This document shows, piece after piece, positions 13,457-26,719 of a stretch of 64,000 bases of DNA (the first letter of the stretch is position 1; each line of letters starts with the position of its first letter). This DNA is from Trichopria drosophilae (taxonomy: Eukaryota; Arthropoda; Insecta; Hymenoptera; Diapriidae): contig CM059587.1 in assembly GCA_030407085.1 (NCBI GenBank), positions 30,973,001 through 31,037,000 on the forward strand. Reading direction: 5' to 3'. The position numbers and the translations under genes were made by a program. The notes below the pieces were generated by a model. It had not been told where the DNA came from and did not search any database. It was given only the letters and a program-made list of their open reading frames with translations.

Positions 13457-14186
13457 CCTATTGCAGCTAAATTTTAGAGGCATTATTGTCTTTACAACGT
13501 CGCAGCAGCAGCACGATAAAAAAAGAAAAACAAACGTTGAAACGAATTTATTGTTATTGGAAGAAACCTGGAAGATGTATATACATTGATGGGTATATGC
13601 ATATATCCCTCCTTATTGACGAGTCTTTTGACGTTGTAAGCCCCTGGGCGAGGCCAAATTTGGATCTCCAACGAGTTGGATTAGTAAGTTCGTAAAACGT
13701 CGTACTAGTTCCATCGTATTCCTGTAAATAAAAATATTAATTTCTAATTCGTCGTTTATCACGACGAGTTAGTTCTTAGTCGGAGGGAATGTCCCCCCGA
13801 CACCAAAAAAGGTAAAAGTGGTGAGATCGCCCTCCGGCCGGAGTTGCCGCGTTGGTGCCCACACTTCAAGGAACGCGGGCGCTACTTCATATACGGTTCG
13901 GCGACGCGCTCCTGGCGGCTACGGCCGGAACTTAACTGCTGGATTTCCCTGGGGATTCGAACGCGACCGCTGGCTATGGGCCGAGTCTCCAGAGATTGGA
14001 GGGCTCGTAACTGCGCAAGTATGTAACTGTAGGGAATCCTTCGCCACTGTACTTAGATTTCGGGGCTGCTTCTGCACCTTGTGCCGCGAGATATCAATCT
14101 AAGAAAGTCACAGTCTTAGACTGTGAAAACGCTCACGGATGAGACAGCAAAACTACGATGCTTTCTTCGAGGATTGCTCCCACGTA

Positions 14187-14290
14187 AGTTATACTTTTTA
14201 GACTAGAGCTCTCCCGGACTTTTTTGTAGGAAATTTCCTCCTCTACCAAAAAGGTTTAGTAAATTTTTGCTCTATCTTGCATCGTTTTCG
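14187..14290. repeat. Segment shared with 37.66-37.77 kb
   Basis: The segment runs from an 'agactagagct' block through a 'ttttttgtagg..aatttcc' hairpin to 'ctatcttgcatcgttttcga'. It reappears with small changes at about 37664-37768, where the hairpin arms TTTTTTTGTAG and CTACAAAAAAA are perfect. It indicates a common mobile module in two different host elements. Confidence 0.7.
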
Positions 14291-14344
14291 ATACGGTCGA
14301 TATTCGATCGGCAATATTCTGTTTGAAATAAATTTGCTAGTCTT

Positions 14345-14668
14345 GGACCGATGTTCGGTCCCGAATGTTTCCATCGCTGGGCCGAGATTTGGCACTATCA
14401 CTTTGCCAGACCTGGTCCGATACTCAGGCCCAATATTGGGCCGACGCTGGGACGACGATCGGAAGAAATGACTATGAGATCAATTTGCCAGGCCTGGCCC
14501 GATGCATTGGCCAGTTTTCAGCCGAAGTTTGGCAATTTGTTATAGCCAGTATCGGCTACCAATGCTGGCCCTATACTGGCACAGTCAAGTTGCCGACGTT
14601 GGGCCAGCATCGGCAGCCGAAAGTCGGCTGCCAACGCTGGAACAGTACTGGGCCGTATGGTCAGCATC
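14345..14668. repeat. Degenerate GC-rich tandem array, right end of the 13.1 kb element
   Basis: Repeated 'gccagtatcggctaccaatg', 'ttgggccagcatcggcagcc' and 'tcggctgccaacgctgg' variants, related to the left-end array, partly in the opposite sense. The frames at 14277-14702 run through it and are not genes. Confidence 0.75.
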
Positions 14669-14689
14669 GGCATTTCGCACATGGGTAGC

Positions 14690-17600
14690 TGTGATTGTCT
14701 GAAATTTGAACTCTTAAAAAGGTTTTTTTTATGACTTTTTAATAATGTGATCTACAATTTTGACATCTGCGTTTCTTATATGATAACACTAGGTTTAAAT
14801 AAAAAATGAATGCTCGATGTTTATTAAATTACTTCCAATATTTTGAGTAGCAATTCACTTTGCATGGAGTGAACATTGTGTCACTCTAGAAAAATAATGA
14901 TTTCTCGATCTTCGTGAGACAAGAAAATAAATTTTCACTCTGCATGGCGTTTTCTCTCGTTAAAAGTGCGAATGCTCTTTTTCCTTGTCTGACTAAGTGT
15001 TCACATTATATGGAGCGAATTTTCATTCCAAGAAATTTGGAGTACATCAATAGATATTAATATAGACAAACAAGTGATATAAAAATGATCTTATTATTAC
15101 CTGGTTCCATTCCATTTGTAATAATCGCCGCTCAAATCATTATAAATATGATGATACGCATGGCAACAAGACATTAATAAAAAAATATTAGTTACTTTTA
15201 GTAATTAAAGCGGAAAGAATCTCTAATTTTACGAAATTATTTTTCAATTAAACAATTCATTTTATACTGAGTGTGAAAGTCTATATTTAAGGAGTCTTTC
15301 AGAAAGAGCTCTTGAAATCGACGCATCTGTCCTCTTAAAGATCACTTTCAGAGCCAATTCTGAACAGCATTTGAGACAACTTAGAAAGCCATTTTTTTTA
15401 ATTTTTCAATTTTTATATTGTTTCATATCAAAAGACAACTAATGCTTATTGAAATGAAGTAAACGACAGAAAGTTTATATTGTGTTGCAAGAATAGAACA
15501 TATTTTTTGAATCGTATAAATTCAGCTAGACAAGCAAGATGACAGTTTCGACAAATTGAACTTCAAAATCGTCTCTGTAAACATATCTAACCAAATTAAT
15601 TTAACTCACTTTTTGACACCGATCAGAGCAAAAAAAATATTTGTTCATGGTGACCCTGTTTACTTTTCATTTTAGATTACCTAAAAAATCTAGAGCATCA
15701 AAATAAACCGTGGAATCCAGAGCATTTTTTCAGAGAGGTTGCACCAATTCCTTCCGAAATACCGAATGACATCGCGGTAACACTTGTTACCGCCTTTTTG
15801 GCTGGAAGTCAAACAGGAAGAAGCGAGAAGTTGAACACCTGCCTGAGCGATTATGCTTAGTTAATCAAACCAACCTCGTGTATTTATGCATGCGTATATT
15901 GTTTTCTCAGGCGCTTAAAGTGCCTTATGTAATTCGCTACGTTTGCAAATCAAAAAGAGCGGAATAACTTATTACATAGGAAAATAGATTTACCATAAAA
16001 AAAACGGATGTAACCGAATTAAGGACATACTTGTTATTTATGATTATCTCTCGAAAATGCAATTTATTAGCTTCTTACAAGCATGACACTTTTAGCTGGC
16101 GTAGATAAAAGGCTGATTTTTTTTGTTACTTTTAACAATCTTTGTCTAGAGGCAGTTAAATTAAATAGCATTTCAAGGATAGGTCTGTATTAATGTTAAT
16201 ATATGTGTAAAACTTCTAAGTCGTTTTCCATAGGCCGAAAAGTCTTCATTATTTAGCGCAATGTTGAAGACAGTTTCAAATAATTTTAGCTAACTGATTC
16301 TAAAACATATGTTCAGTGCTTTCTATTTAACTATTTTGTTTGCGAAATATATATGTAGAATAAAATACAACAAGAAATGAAAATAATATTATGGCTCGTG
16401 GAAAACACCACAAATAAACCATATATATTTATTTAAAAACGTTTTTCCACATCAACAGTCTAGTGTTGTACTTTAAGACTTTATATGTATTCAGTGAAAT
16501 TATGGATACGATTGAAAATGCAATAAATTATTCTAAATGTGAATTATAACAGTAATTATTATAAACATGTTAAACTTCATTAAATAGAAGAAAAATAAAA
16601 AAATTTTAAAAAGTCGGTTTTGGCCTACAAAATAAGACGTAGCCAGTATCCAATACATTTTTTTCATTTTTTATTACATCACCTACATTAAAATACCATC
16701 TATGGGAAAAAGAATTGTTAGAAAAAGTAGAATTTTAAATTGCAGTTTTTGATTTCAATATTTTGCATCACTTTTAAACTGTTAAACACTGCGTGTTAAA
16801 ACTTAAAAAAAAAAATCTAAGGAGCTTTTCTTAAAAACGAATTTACGGTGTTATTTGTAGTATTAATAAAAAAATAGTAAAAATGATCCGAAACATTTTT
16901 TAAACTTTCAGTTAAAGATAAAAGTAATAAAACAATTAAAAAATTTAATATTTTGAAAAGCTGCCTAAGATGTCTACCGTAAAATTCATTTCACCAGTTG
17001 AAATGAGTTTGAGTTCTTTCAAGATCGCCTAAGGATGGAGATATGACATGTATTATTTGACGAATTGGAAAATTTAGAACGTTCACGTACTTTTGGCCAG
17101 TAGTGTACATATAAAAATAGTTTTAACTAAAATAGTTAAGCTTGTTATTTTTATTATAGTTATATACCTATCTTAACAAAGCTAGTGTTACCATATCACA
17201 ATTCTATAGCATAATTTAATAAATTATTTAATTGCCTAAAAACCTTTTTTTATCAAATAGCAATTGTTTAAATAGTTAAATCTTTGTTGCCATGGTGAAG
17301 AAAAACTAATCTAAGCTATTTTCTTTGGAATTGTAACCACAATTTAAAAAAAAATTTTTGAACGCAGCCCAATATTAACCTTACCTCTTGTAATGTTATT
17401 TTTATATATAGGAAGATAACTACCTACATTTAGTAACTAAACCAAGTAAATCATGCGTAAAGGATAAAAATGTTAACACCTTTTAGAGATAAGTTTAAAG
17501 AGAAAATAATGTATGCTTCTTAAGACAGCCTGTTAATTTCGTCAAGTCATTATATGAATTGTCAATGGCAAAAACGTCGTGGAATCACCCAGTTTATGAT

Positions 17601-19720
17601 AACTGATTGACTATATATGTAAAACGTTTTCTAGTGATGCCATTTAAATTATTCAACGTATGATTCGAATTATAAAACGATACATAAAAATGCCATTAAT
17701 GTGAATGTAATACGAGTGTTGTGATATATCCATTATTCGAATTTTATGTCATTTATCTCTTGAAACGAGCATGTTAACAATGCAAAGTATCAGGAAATGT
17801 ATAATATTGTCACGTACGATTGCAGAAACTCATATCAAGATTAAGTAATCGGAAAATACTTAATCCATGAAATTAATTATAAGATTTATTCGTACGTCAT
17901 AAAGAAGTGCTTATTATTTTAAATGACATTTAAATTTCACTGATATGATTTAAAAATTATTATTAATAAGTTATTATACATATTTAAGTTTAACAATGAT
18001 ACAGATTTACAGTAAAACTATTATTGATATAACCTAAAGTCTCAGTTATAATTATACAAGAGACATTTATGAAATTAATCATTGTAGTCCAACATGGACT
18101 AAAATATTTATCTTTGAAATCCGGTCGACAAACATACGTTTTTATATAACAACATTATGTTCTTTTAATTAACTGTATAATTTACAATGTGTAGTGAACG
18201 AACTTTTAATATTTTATTTAGTTAACATTTTGTGGTTGTACTCATTATATTTTAAATAACATGCAAGGTGCCAGTGGTTTAGGCGACATATAAGACAGAA
18301 ATTTGATTTGTTTACATGTCATATAGTTCTACAGCATAAAAATGATGCCAAAAAATTCCAGCATATGTGCATTAAATGTACATTAAATTTCATGCCATTT
18401 TTAATAGCGTGTGAATAAATTAGAACTTGGCAACATTTACAACATTGGCATCTTGGTATGTAATTCTAAATGCAATAAACAATAAAGATAATATAGGTCT
18501 TCAGTTCGAAACAGAAATGAAGTATAATTTTAATAGATAATATTATAAAGAACCCTAATACAAATGCATCAAGTTTTTGGCTAGTTTCTGCCCATATTCG
18601 TTATTTCCCTTGATAAAGGTATAGGGAAATAGGGCAGTATAACATAAAACTGGACAGATTTCAATGGGGAAAGGAAGGATTTAAATTTTTAGCGAACCAA
18701 ATATGAAAATAAAAATGTAATGAAATTCGCATTACTACACTTCCCATTTAAGACAACAATTTTCAGTGACAATTCGGTAATTTTTTTATTACGATTAAAT
18801 GATCTGATTAAAACATTTATGAATATGTGGTAATTAATAATAAATTAAAAAGATATTGTTAGCATTTCCTTGGGGCCAAGATTGTACAGAAATGGAAACA
18901 TCTGCACTTTTCAACATCCAATTTGTTGCATTTCTAGATCCATCGTTAACGAAAAAACAAAATTTTCCTGAAATTGACCTAAACAACTACAGGTCGATAC
19001 TTCAATCATATTTGACCTTTCTATTCAATTCGTTTTCACTTTTATCCCGTCGATATATTGAGTATTTTAATATGGTTCTATCAAATGCTTCTTTAATTCA
19101 GGTTCGTTTGCATTCCATGGCGAAATTTCATTTTAATGCGGTACTATGCAATTGTTATAATTATGTTTTATTATCCATGGAGGTCTTTTTAGGGTTAGAT
19201 AATATCAGTATACCATTTTAAGCATGCGTTATTGATGATATATGATCCACATTACGAAAGAAGAAGATGACCTATGTTATTTTTATTATCTTGAAAAAGT
19301 AAGTTCATCAGAATACGCATATTTGACCTTTTTAAAGGCTCTGTGACAGTCAGGACGATATACTGATTTTTGCAATTTAATCTGATTATATCCGATTTGG
19401 ACGTAGAAATAGATAAAGTAAAGTCAAACTAGAGTATTGCATACTGTAAGAAAATGATTGGACTTGAAGCAGCAATTTCCTCAGAATGCTGCTGGGACTC
19501 TCAAGTAAGACACTTGGACAATTTTTAGTCAACTTTACTAATAAGTTATTCATTAGTACAGATTAGGAATGAATAATTCTTTGAAATTACATACGCGTTA
19601 ATGGATTAATTCAAATAGAATCAGAATATCACAAAACGTAAGAAATTGGACGAATATGAAACATTCAAATTGAATCTCTTTGGAATCCATTAATCTTATG
19701 CAATTTTTCAACAAAATTTA
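14690..19720. other. Long AT-rich stretch without recognised genes
   Basis: I see no supportable coding exon. The longest frame (18856-19221, 121 codons) has no recognised motif and is near the length expected once by chance in a window of this size and composition. A repeat fragment lies at 15285-15420. Confidence 0.45.
15285..15420. repeat. Solo fragment of the 35.87-37.28 kb element family
   Basis: Shares 'gagctcttgaaatcgacg', 'cttaaagatcactttcagag' and following blocks with 37145-37205. It is a diverged partial copy of the element whose TIRs lie at 35865 and 37280. Confidence 0.65.
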
Positions 19721-19722
19721 TA

Positions 19723-20530
19723 ACCAAAAACCAAACTATACTTTTTCGAAAGTTCTTTGCGCTAAATCCAAATATGGTCGATGGAATTAGTCTATCCGGA
19801 TTTTAAGATATCCTAACCTAAAAATACAAAAATACTGTTTTTTATCATTTTCAGTACAGTTTCTGTTTTTTAGGCGGAATAAAATTCTTGTTCGCAATTT
19901 GGTAAAACGCATATCAAAGTCTGTTTGTTCATCAACTTTAAAGTGCTTTTTTAGTAATTTCAATTCGATTTTTTTGTCATCGAGTTATCGAAGTTTTGTC
20001 AAGGTATAAATATGATTTTCATATCTTCAATAAATCTGTAATTCTATGAAAATAACCGAGAAAATGAGATCGAACTTCTTGCCTAGAATTCTTTTATCTG
20101 GTCAAGATTTTGAGATATCCTCCAAAAACACCGTTGTTTCCCATTTTCAGTAAGTTTTTATGGCGTTACATAATTTTTGTTATATATTTGCAAAACCCAG
20201 ATTAAAGTCATGTATCAAAAACCTGAGGTTTTCGATGTGCTGAATCTAAATCTAGTCGCCGAATTGTTCTGTTACATCAAGATTTTGAGATATCCTAACC
20301 TAAAAGCGCAAAAAACGAAAGTCATAATCGTGCCTTGACAAAAACTTCGATAACTCGATGGAAAAAAAAGCAGCTGATGAATTAGTAGGTTAGAAAAACT
20401 TACTTAAAATGGACAAAAAGTTGTTTTTTACACATATAGGTGATGATATCTGAAAACCTTGACATGATAGAACTCTTCTATGGCCAGATTTAGATTCAGC
20501 GCATCGAAAACCTTTGGAACTGTACACAAT
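19723..20530. repeat. Family A foldback repeat
   Basis: The left part has 'aagatatcctaacctaaaaa' at about 19804 followed by 'ttatcattttcagtacag'. The centre repeats 'agattttgagatatcctaac' at about 20280. The right part carries the reverse orientation 'gatatctgaaaaccttgac' near 20446 and 'gccagatttagattcagcgc' near 20482. Same family as 8.3-9.2 and 50.64-51.3 kb. Confidence 0.7.
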
Positions 20531-22650
20531 ATGGATACATATTTAATTCTTTCTCACTGCCAACGTTTCAAAATTAATTCGTTTGTATCCAACGTTTTTG
20601 GCGGGGATGGTATATCCTCTATCTCTTTTTAACATTTGTATTAAAATTGATAAAATAACCAACTCCTAATTCTTAAGATATGGATGGTTTTGGTAAATAC
20701 ATAGTTGCATTTTGTATAACTAGAAGATGTAATATTCCTTTGTGTCTTAGTAATAAGCCAGCTTATAGATAATTTCTAAAGTACCTTCAGTTCACTTTTA
20801 TTTTTAATGATTAAGTACGTAATATTTCTCTAGAATCACTAATTTTTTAAACTTGCTTTTTAATAAATACCATTTCTTTTTATGATGATGCACTATCCAT
20901 CAATTGGACTGGACATAAAAATAAATAACTTTACTATACATTAGAAACAAAATAATTGTAGTAAATTTTTAATGATTTAATCATTTTTGAAAAGTTGAAT
21001 CTCGATAGGAAAAATGTATGATATACAGTCGAATGATCGAATGATGGAGCAGAGTTTCCTTGCAATATTCATATTCGTAGATTTTACTCTTTCACAGAAT
21101 AAAAACCTATTTTCAAAATTTTGTTAAATGTGTAGAATTTTTTCTCTATATAAATTCTAGTAATCATATTCATTGGATGGGGGGGGGGGGGGGGTTTTTC
21201 TCAATATGTAGAAAACAATTAACGACAGGCTCTGATTATTAATTAACGAACTGTTCTGATTTCTGTCAAAATTGCTGAGTAATGTCACATCAAAATCGCA
21301 AAATACGATAGCAAGTTATATAACATTTATAAATCTGTTATTCCGTACATAACAGGTATTACTAGTAACTTAAAAGTATTTTTGCTAAATGACAAGTCAA
21401 TAACAACTTTTGACTTTTTGATTATTGGAAAAATACAATATTTCAAACAAAAAATGTATTGCATTAAATATGTATTTTTTATGTATGATAATTTATAACA
21501 AGAGAATCACAAAATTTCCAACAAATTAATAACAAATAATCTTTTGGTATATTCGACTTATGCGGCCCAATGACTTCCATACTTAATTTTCGAGGTCGAA
21601 TGAAATTAAATAACAACTTTCGAATATCAATACGCCAAGCGAAAAAATGATATATATATTATGCTGATTCTGACGGTGGCATATTGGTTTATTAATAGTA
21701 AAATGAAAATGGTGATAATATTCTAATGATAAACAGCGCACATCAATGAATTCATTTTCACGAATTTTGACACAACAAACGATTGTCAATTTGTATTCGC
21801 TTCAAGGAAATTAATGAGACTATTTCTGCAAATCGACACATCAAAAAGCCAAAGACAAAAAGGATATTTTTAAAACATAAACAACACAATGAATTAATAA
21901 CAAAAATTTTAAAATCAATTCGGAAAGGTTTACAATGAATTCTTTGTTGATATGTTTACATACTTTTATAGTACGTGTCATCCGACGTCATAATGTATTC
22001 TTTGCACACAGCGCTAGTCTTTTAAACGACTGTTTTTTAATATATTCCCAAATGGAATGTATAAAAAGTTGACCACATTACGCTTAGTGGACCCCACAAA
22101 AATAATCAAGGAAAAACACGAAGGTCAGTTTAATTTGGTATAGGTGTCATGGTTAAGAACAAGCCGTTGAATTCATTTTGGGAGCTTATATTACAAAAAA
22201 TAATAATAAAAATGTTCAATTTATTAATAATTGAATTTGCAAACGAAATCGGCTTTTGACCTAAAAATAATGTTGGCAACGAATTATTATTTAATTACCA
22301 ACATTGTAATAAAAGTACATTACTTGCACCTAAAAAAAACAAGTGATGTAATCGTAGCGTTCTTCTCTGTTAAAAAATGTATAATTTTTAGTTCGGGTAA
22401 AATTTCTACATATTTTCTCTTAATATTCCAAACACATCGCCGAAGGAAAGGCACAATTTTATTAAATTCTGCGGTTAACAGAAGAAATCATTTAAATTAT
22501 ATTATTGTTGTAATTTGCGCAAAATGCGGTATTAGAATGAACTATTATGATACTACTACTTTTTAAGATCTAGCATTTATGCACATTTTTAGTTTATAAG
22601 TATCCGAGGAGTCCGCAAAATCGAATTTCACACATCATTTTACAAAAAAT
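20531..22650. other. AT-rich stretch with a poly-G tract
   Basis: No gene recognised. The 111-codon frame beginning at 22231 has no recognisable domain or splice context. Confidence 0.45.
21179..21194. repeat. Homopolymer of 16 G
   Basis: An uninterrupted G run in AT-rich DNA. It may be a true slippage tract or an assembly-sensitive site. Confidence 0.9.
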
Positions 22651-22659
22651 GTCATCTGC

Positions 22660-22790
22660 ATATGGGGCGTAAAATGAATGTATATGAACTCGCGGAATCG
22701 CAATCATTCATGACAGTATTTGCTGTTACTCGTGCATTAACGTTTCCACGAGTGCGTAAAAATGCATTTTGCACGCTAGTTACGCAATGT
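22660..22790. repeat. GCGTAAA-type palindromic repeat
   Basis: Contains 'ggggcgtaaaatgaatg', 'ccacgagtgcgtaaaaatgc' and 'gcacgctagttacgc'. Related to the GCGTAAA repeats at 31.6, 34.75, 36.9-37.07 and 45.1-45.5 kb. Confidence 0.5.
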
Positions 22791-22877
22791 ACTATTATTA
22801 ATAAATTTATTAATTTATACGAATAATATTTAAATAATACATATTTCCAAGTTTAAATATTTATGTGTATGCTCATT

Positions 22878-24485
22878 TAACCCTTTAACGCCCAAAAGTA
22901 GGCAATTGTTTTATGCATAAAATACAATTTTTTTTTAAATACGAGGTATACATATCCTACTGTTTTTGAGCTCTTTCAAATGGTACAGCCAGAATTTCTA
23001 AAAAACGTCGTTTAATCCTCTCTTTTTGCAAAGATACTCAAAAAACGTGTTATGTAGTTTCGGATATCACTGAATATGAACTATTTTTAATTGCAAAACC
23101 AGGAATTTTTGTTCTATGCATAACAACCAATTTCACATATCTCGCTCGCCACATTCGGTCCACCATTTTGAATTTTGAAAAATTGATTTTGTATTCATAT
23201 TCAGTGATATCCAAAACTACATAAAATGATAATTGCCAGATTACAATTCCTCTCGAATCCGTATGAAAGTACGAAATTTAACACATTTTTACTTATAGTA
23301 AATATAAGTCGCCATCTTGCAAATTGACAATAGCACCTGATTTTGTTTTTAGAAATATCAATAAAATACTCTTAATGTTAAATAACTTATTTTGTACGTT
23401 TGAACTATATAGAAACCTAAGAAACTTGAAAATTAGTAAATTGCCTATTATAGAAAAATTTTTAGCGTTCTGGAGCCATTTAAAAATCAAAATATATAAG
23501 TAAAACATTTGTTAAGTTTAACAATCGGGAACAGGCTTTTGCTAGGTTATAAGGTGATCAAAAACCGGAATCATAGTGAAAATCGCATTACAAAAAATTG
23601 TTGCTACAAAATGCAGTTTTTTTCAGTACTTTTGCAATAACGGAGGGTTAAAAGACGTTTTTGAGAAATTCAGGGTCGCGGGTCTGATCTCACATTTTGA
23701 AAATTCAAAATGGCGGAGTCATGATGGCTGACTGAAATTTGAAAAGTCACTGTATCGTGATGAAACTGGGTGCTCTGGCGGTTTTCGAGGATGCTGATTA
23801 CGAATCTGAGCTCACATTTTGAAAATTCAAAAGAGTGGAGTCAAGATGACCGACTGAGATTCGCAATCAAGCGACCCCGTAAACCCCCGAGAACCCTGTT
23901 TCATAAAGTTTGGATAATTTTTCGCATTTCGGTCGGTCATCTTGGATCGGCTATTTTGGATTTTCTAAATTTGACTTTAGCTTCGTAATCCACCGACCCC
24001 TAAAACCCAGGAGTAACAATTTTCAGCTGTTTTCCGTGTAAAGAAAAATGTATGCCGCAAATGGTATAGATTTTGAAGTACACGCTTTCATTGAATTGAC
24101 GTAAAATGTGTCACTAGGGCGTTTTTAGGAACGCAGATTATGAACAGTCTCAGATTTTCAAAATTTAAAATGACGGATTTAGGATGATGCCCACTCAAAT
24201 GCATAAGTACGCACATTAACACAATTTATTGCAATTTCATGACATGATGGACGTCATTTTATATTTAGTAATAGCGTTATTGGATTCGTAGCGACTCCAA
24301 AAACTACCCAGTACAATATTTCTCGAAATTATCGCGGTTTAATTTTAAGAAGTTGCCATTATAGACCTGCCATTTTTAATTTTGAAAATCTGAAACCGCT
24401 ACAACTTCATGTTGAGAGTTGCTTTTTTGGCCTGCACACAATAAGATCTTTAGCTCGAAACTTTAACTGTAATAATGTTTTAACC
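22878..24485. repeat. Cluster of family B repeats bounded by TTAA-CCC motifs
   Basis: Begins with TTAACCCTTTAACGCCCAAA at 22878 and ends near TTAACCCTTTGC at 24479. Between them the blocks 'caccattttgaatttt', 'gaaaattcaaaatggcgg' and 'gtaatccaccgacccc' recur several times in both orientations. The 'TTAA plus CCC' boundaries fit piggyBac-superfamily targets and termini, but no transposase is present. The 72-codon frame at 23770-23988 lies inside the repeat. Confidence 0.6.
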
Positions 24486-26265
24486 CTTTGCTCTCCCCCT
24501 GCAATTAAAAAAGCACAAGTATCCGAATTTTAATTCTAATGAACAATATTAACCATTTAAAAATATAATACTAAAACTGAAGGTAACATAATTACCCTTC
24601 AAAAGTTTTCGACAAGTGTTACCATACCTTTCGAAAAAGTACTAATATCCTAATATCTGAATTTTCTATGTAAACTAATATCAATTTTTTACTGTCATTG
24701 ACTTTCGTAGTATAAACGGAGATTTCTTGAAAATTAATAAGATAGTAAAAGAATATCTTTAATATTACCTTTCCATATGGGTTGTACGATCATTAGTTTA
24801 TGTAATAATTTTATGTAGTAATTTAGTTATGATTCGTCATTTTTTCAATACAGGAAGTAGTCGCAAAATAACCTAATCTTTAGGGTGAGCAAGAATGACG
24901 TTTCTTCGCAAAATTTCAACCGTATTAATTGATGTTTTAAAATTCCAGTATAAAATTATACTTGTTTTTTGAATACAAATGCTAATTTTTTTAACGTCCC
25001 CCACCTTAACCGAGGTGGACAATGAAAAGGAAATGCACTAATTCATTATTACACTCCAGTGAATTTATTGCTTGTAATTGGTTTAGTATGAAAGTCTCAA
25101 AATACAAAAATACGACTTTTCTGTCGCAGCGACGTACAAATCGCTGTAGACACACCGGTAATGTATAAATCACATTTCATTTTGAAAACAATGAGACGAC
25201 GTTGTTATAAATCGACATGTTTATTGCATTCTCTACTCTTTCTGTATTTCTTACTTTACGAATGAATGTAATTTGGCAGCGAACGAACGGAAAATGGTAT
25301 ACAAAGGCGGAATTACGAGAGCCTCGAATTTTGTTCTTTTTAACATTATTCTGTAGGAAAAGTAAGCGAGAAAGTGAAATCTGGGGATATTTGTAAAAAG
25401 TAATAAAAATTTATGAAAAATAGTAAACAATTTTAAATTTACATTAAATATAAATAAATGTAACGATCAAACTTTTATTCGTGAAGTTCTGATAAAGCTT
25501 CTTCAGAACTTTCTGTTAACAAATGAAGTCACTATATGTGAAATGAAACTTTCGATTATAATAAAAATGATTTCTTATTCCAATTACGATTACAAGAAAA
25601 ATTTGTAAAGTAAGGTAGGGTCCGTTAGTAACAACATTAACACGGTAAAAACCAATAGAACAGAGCATGATGTAGCTATTTTATATCGTTTTCTTAAAGC
25701 GAGGTAAATATAATAAATATTTAACAACTCTTACATAATTTGACAATCAGAAAATGAATAATCTGAATTTAAATGCCGTATGAAATAAATTAAGTAGTAG
25801 TGGAATAAACTTAAATATTTCAAATAACATTTTCACTACGACAATAGTACAAAATGTTGTTATTAAAAATGAATTTGAAATGTTAATACACGTAATAATA
25901 CTATAAATACGTGGATTATAAATAGCTAAAATGAAGAAAACATTTTTTTAAAATCTCAGTTTCGCTATTCAATCAATTTGTCATAGTATTATAATTTTTC
26001 TCGAATATATTTTCTTCGCGGAAATTTTGCAGTTTTAACCTAAAATGTCTTATTATTAGGAAAACTTAAAATGCACAATCTCATCGAAAAAGTAAGATCG
26101 TTTGTTCATTTAAAGTTGTCACCATTATCTCCTAGAATTATTAAATTTTTGTTACTTAAAGGAAAGGTAATTGGGCAAACTCAACTCCATTTGTTACAGA
26201 AACAATTGTACTCCAAGATCCCGAGTGTATTGTTTTTTTTTAATAAAATAAACCTGCCATGTATA
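24486..26265. other. AT-rich stretch
   Basis: No gene recognised. The zone near 25110-25350 is slightly richer in GC, but no splice-bounded frame could be supported. Confidence 0.4.
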
Positions 26266-26269
26266 TGTA

Positions 26270-26400
26270 ACTTCAAAAATGGAGAAAAACGGTATGTTTT
26301 GCATTTTGGGTTAGGATATCTCAAAATCTTGACGTGGTATAGATCAATTCTGAGAACAGCGCGTCGAAAACCTGCAAAAAAGTATAGCCAGGTTTGTGGA
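26270..26400. repeat. Family A repeat fragment
   Basis: Carries 'gggttaggatatctcaaaat' and 'cttgacgtggtatag', the reverse orientation of the family A core. It explains the tail of the 110-codon frame at 26071-26403. Confidence 0.6.
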
Positions 26401-26573
26401 TAAATATTTTTTGGTCTGCATAATTCAAATTTAGTGTATTACGATTCTACCATTAAAAAGTGAATGACTAAATGTCATCTTCAAACTAATGTACGAGTAT
26501 GATTGGATAATTTGGAGATTGTGAAATAAATGGATGTGACTTTCTAAGAGGGCGCGGACCTTTAGTTGTAAGA

Positions 26574-26638
26574 GGGACTCTAGTTGTTAGAGCATTCGAC
26601 CGACAAAAGAGCGAATCGAATCCCGAAAAAGTTTTTTT
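26574..26638 (+). repeat. tRNA-like pol III promoter sequence (SINE head or tRNA pseudogene)
   Basis: TAGTTGTTAGAGC at 26581-26593 resembles an A box with a shortened D loop. GCGAATCGAATCCCG at 26611-26625 resembles the T arm and B box, about 30 bases downstream, and an A run and T run follow. The cloverleaf is poor: the T-stem is mismatched and the acceptor arms do not pair clearly. It is therefore not a functional tRNA. It may be the head of a tRNA-derived SINE. Confidence 0.35.
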
Positions 26639-26719
26639 AAACATTCAGAAATGATAACAAAATATTCATAATATTTTCCATCATTCTTAACAAAGATTTT
26701 TGTGAATAACTTGCCACAG

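Larger units (their letters stand above)
13094..14686. mobile_element. GC-rich non-autonomous element with TIRs and two repeat arrays
   Basis: The ends are inverted copies: ACCCATGTGCGAAAT at 13094 and ATTTCGCACATGGGT ending at 14686. Just inside each end lies an array of a degenerate GC-rich unit (13113-13456 and about 14345-14668) built from TGGGCC, GCCAGCA and ATCGGCAGCC words. Between them is about 860 bp of different cargo with a GC-rich core (13800-14100). The cargo holds short frames of about 60-90 codons with no recognised domain, and a perfect-looking donor GTAAGT at 14186-14191 after a short ATG frame (MRQQNYDAFFEDCSH). This could mean captured host exon sequence, or chance. No transposase is present, so movement would need proteins supplied in trans. 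Confidence 0.7.

Noticed and set aside
13955..13985. B-box-like GTTCGAATCCCC on the minus strand in the GC-rich element
   Set aside because: No A box at the right distance and no cloverleaf.
13818..14102. 94- and 60-codon frames in the GC-rich cargo
   Set aside because: Overlapping frames in GC-rich DNA with no recognised domain. Kept only as part of the element description.
18856..19221. 121-codon frame, possible receptor-like protein
   Set aside because: No recognised motif or splice context. At this AT content about one such frame is expected by chance in a window of this size.
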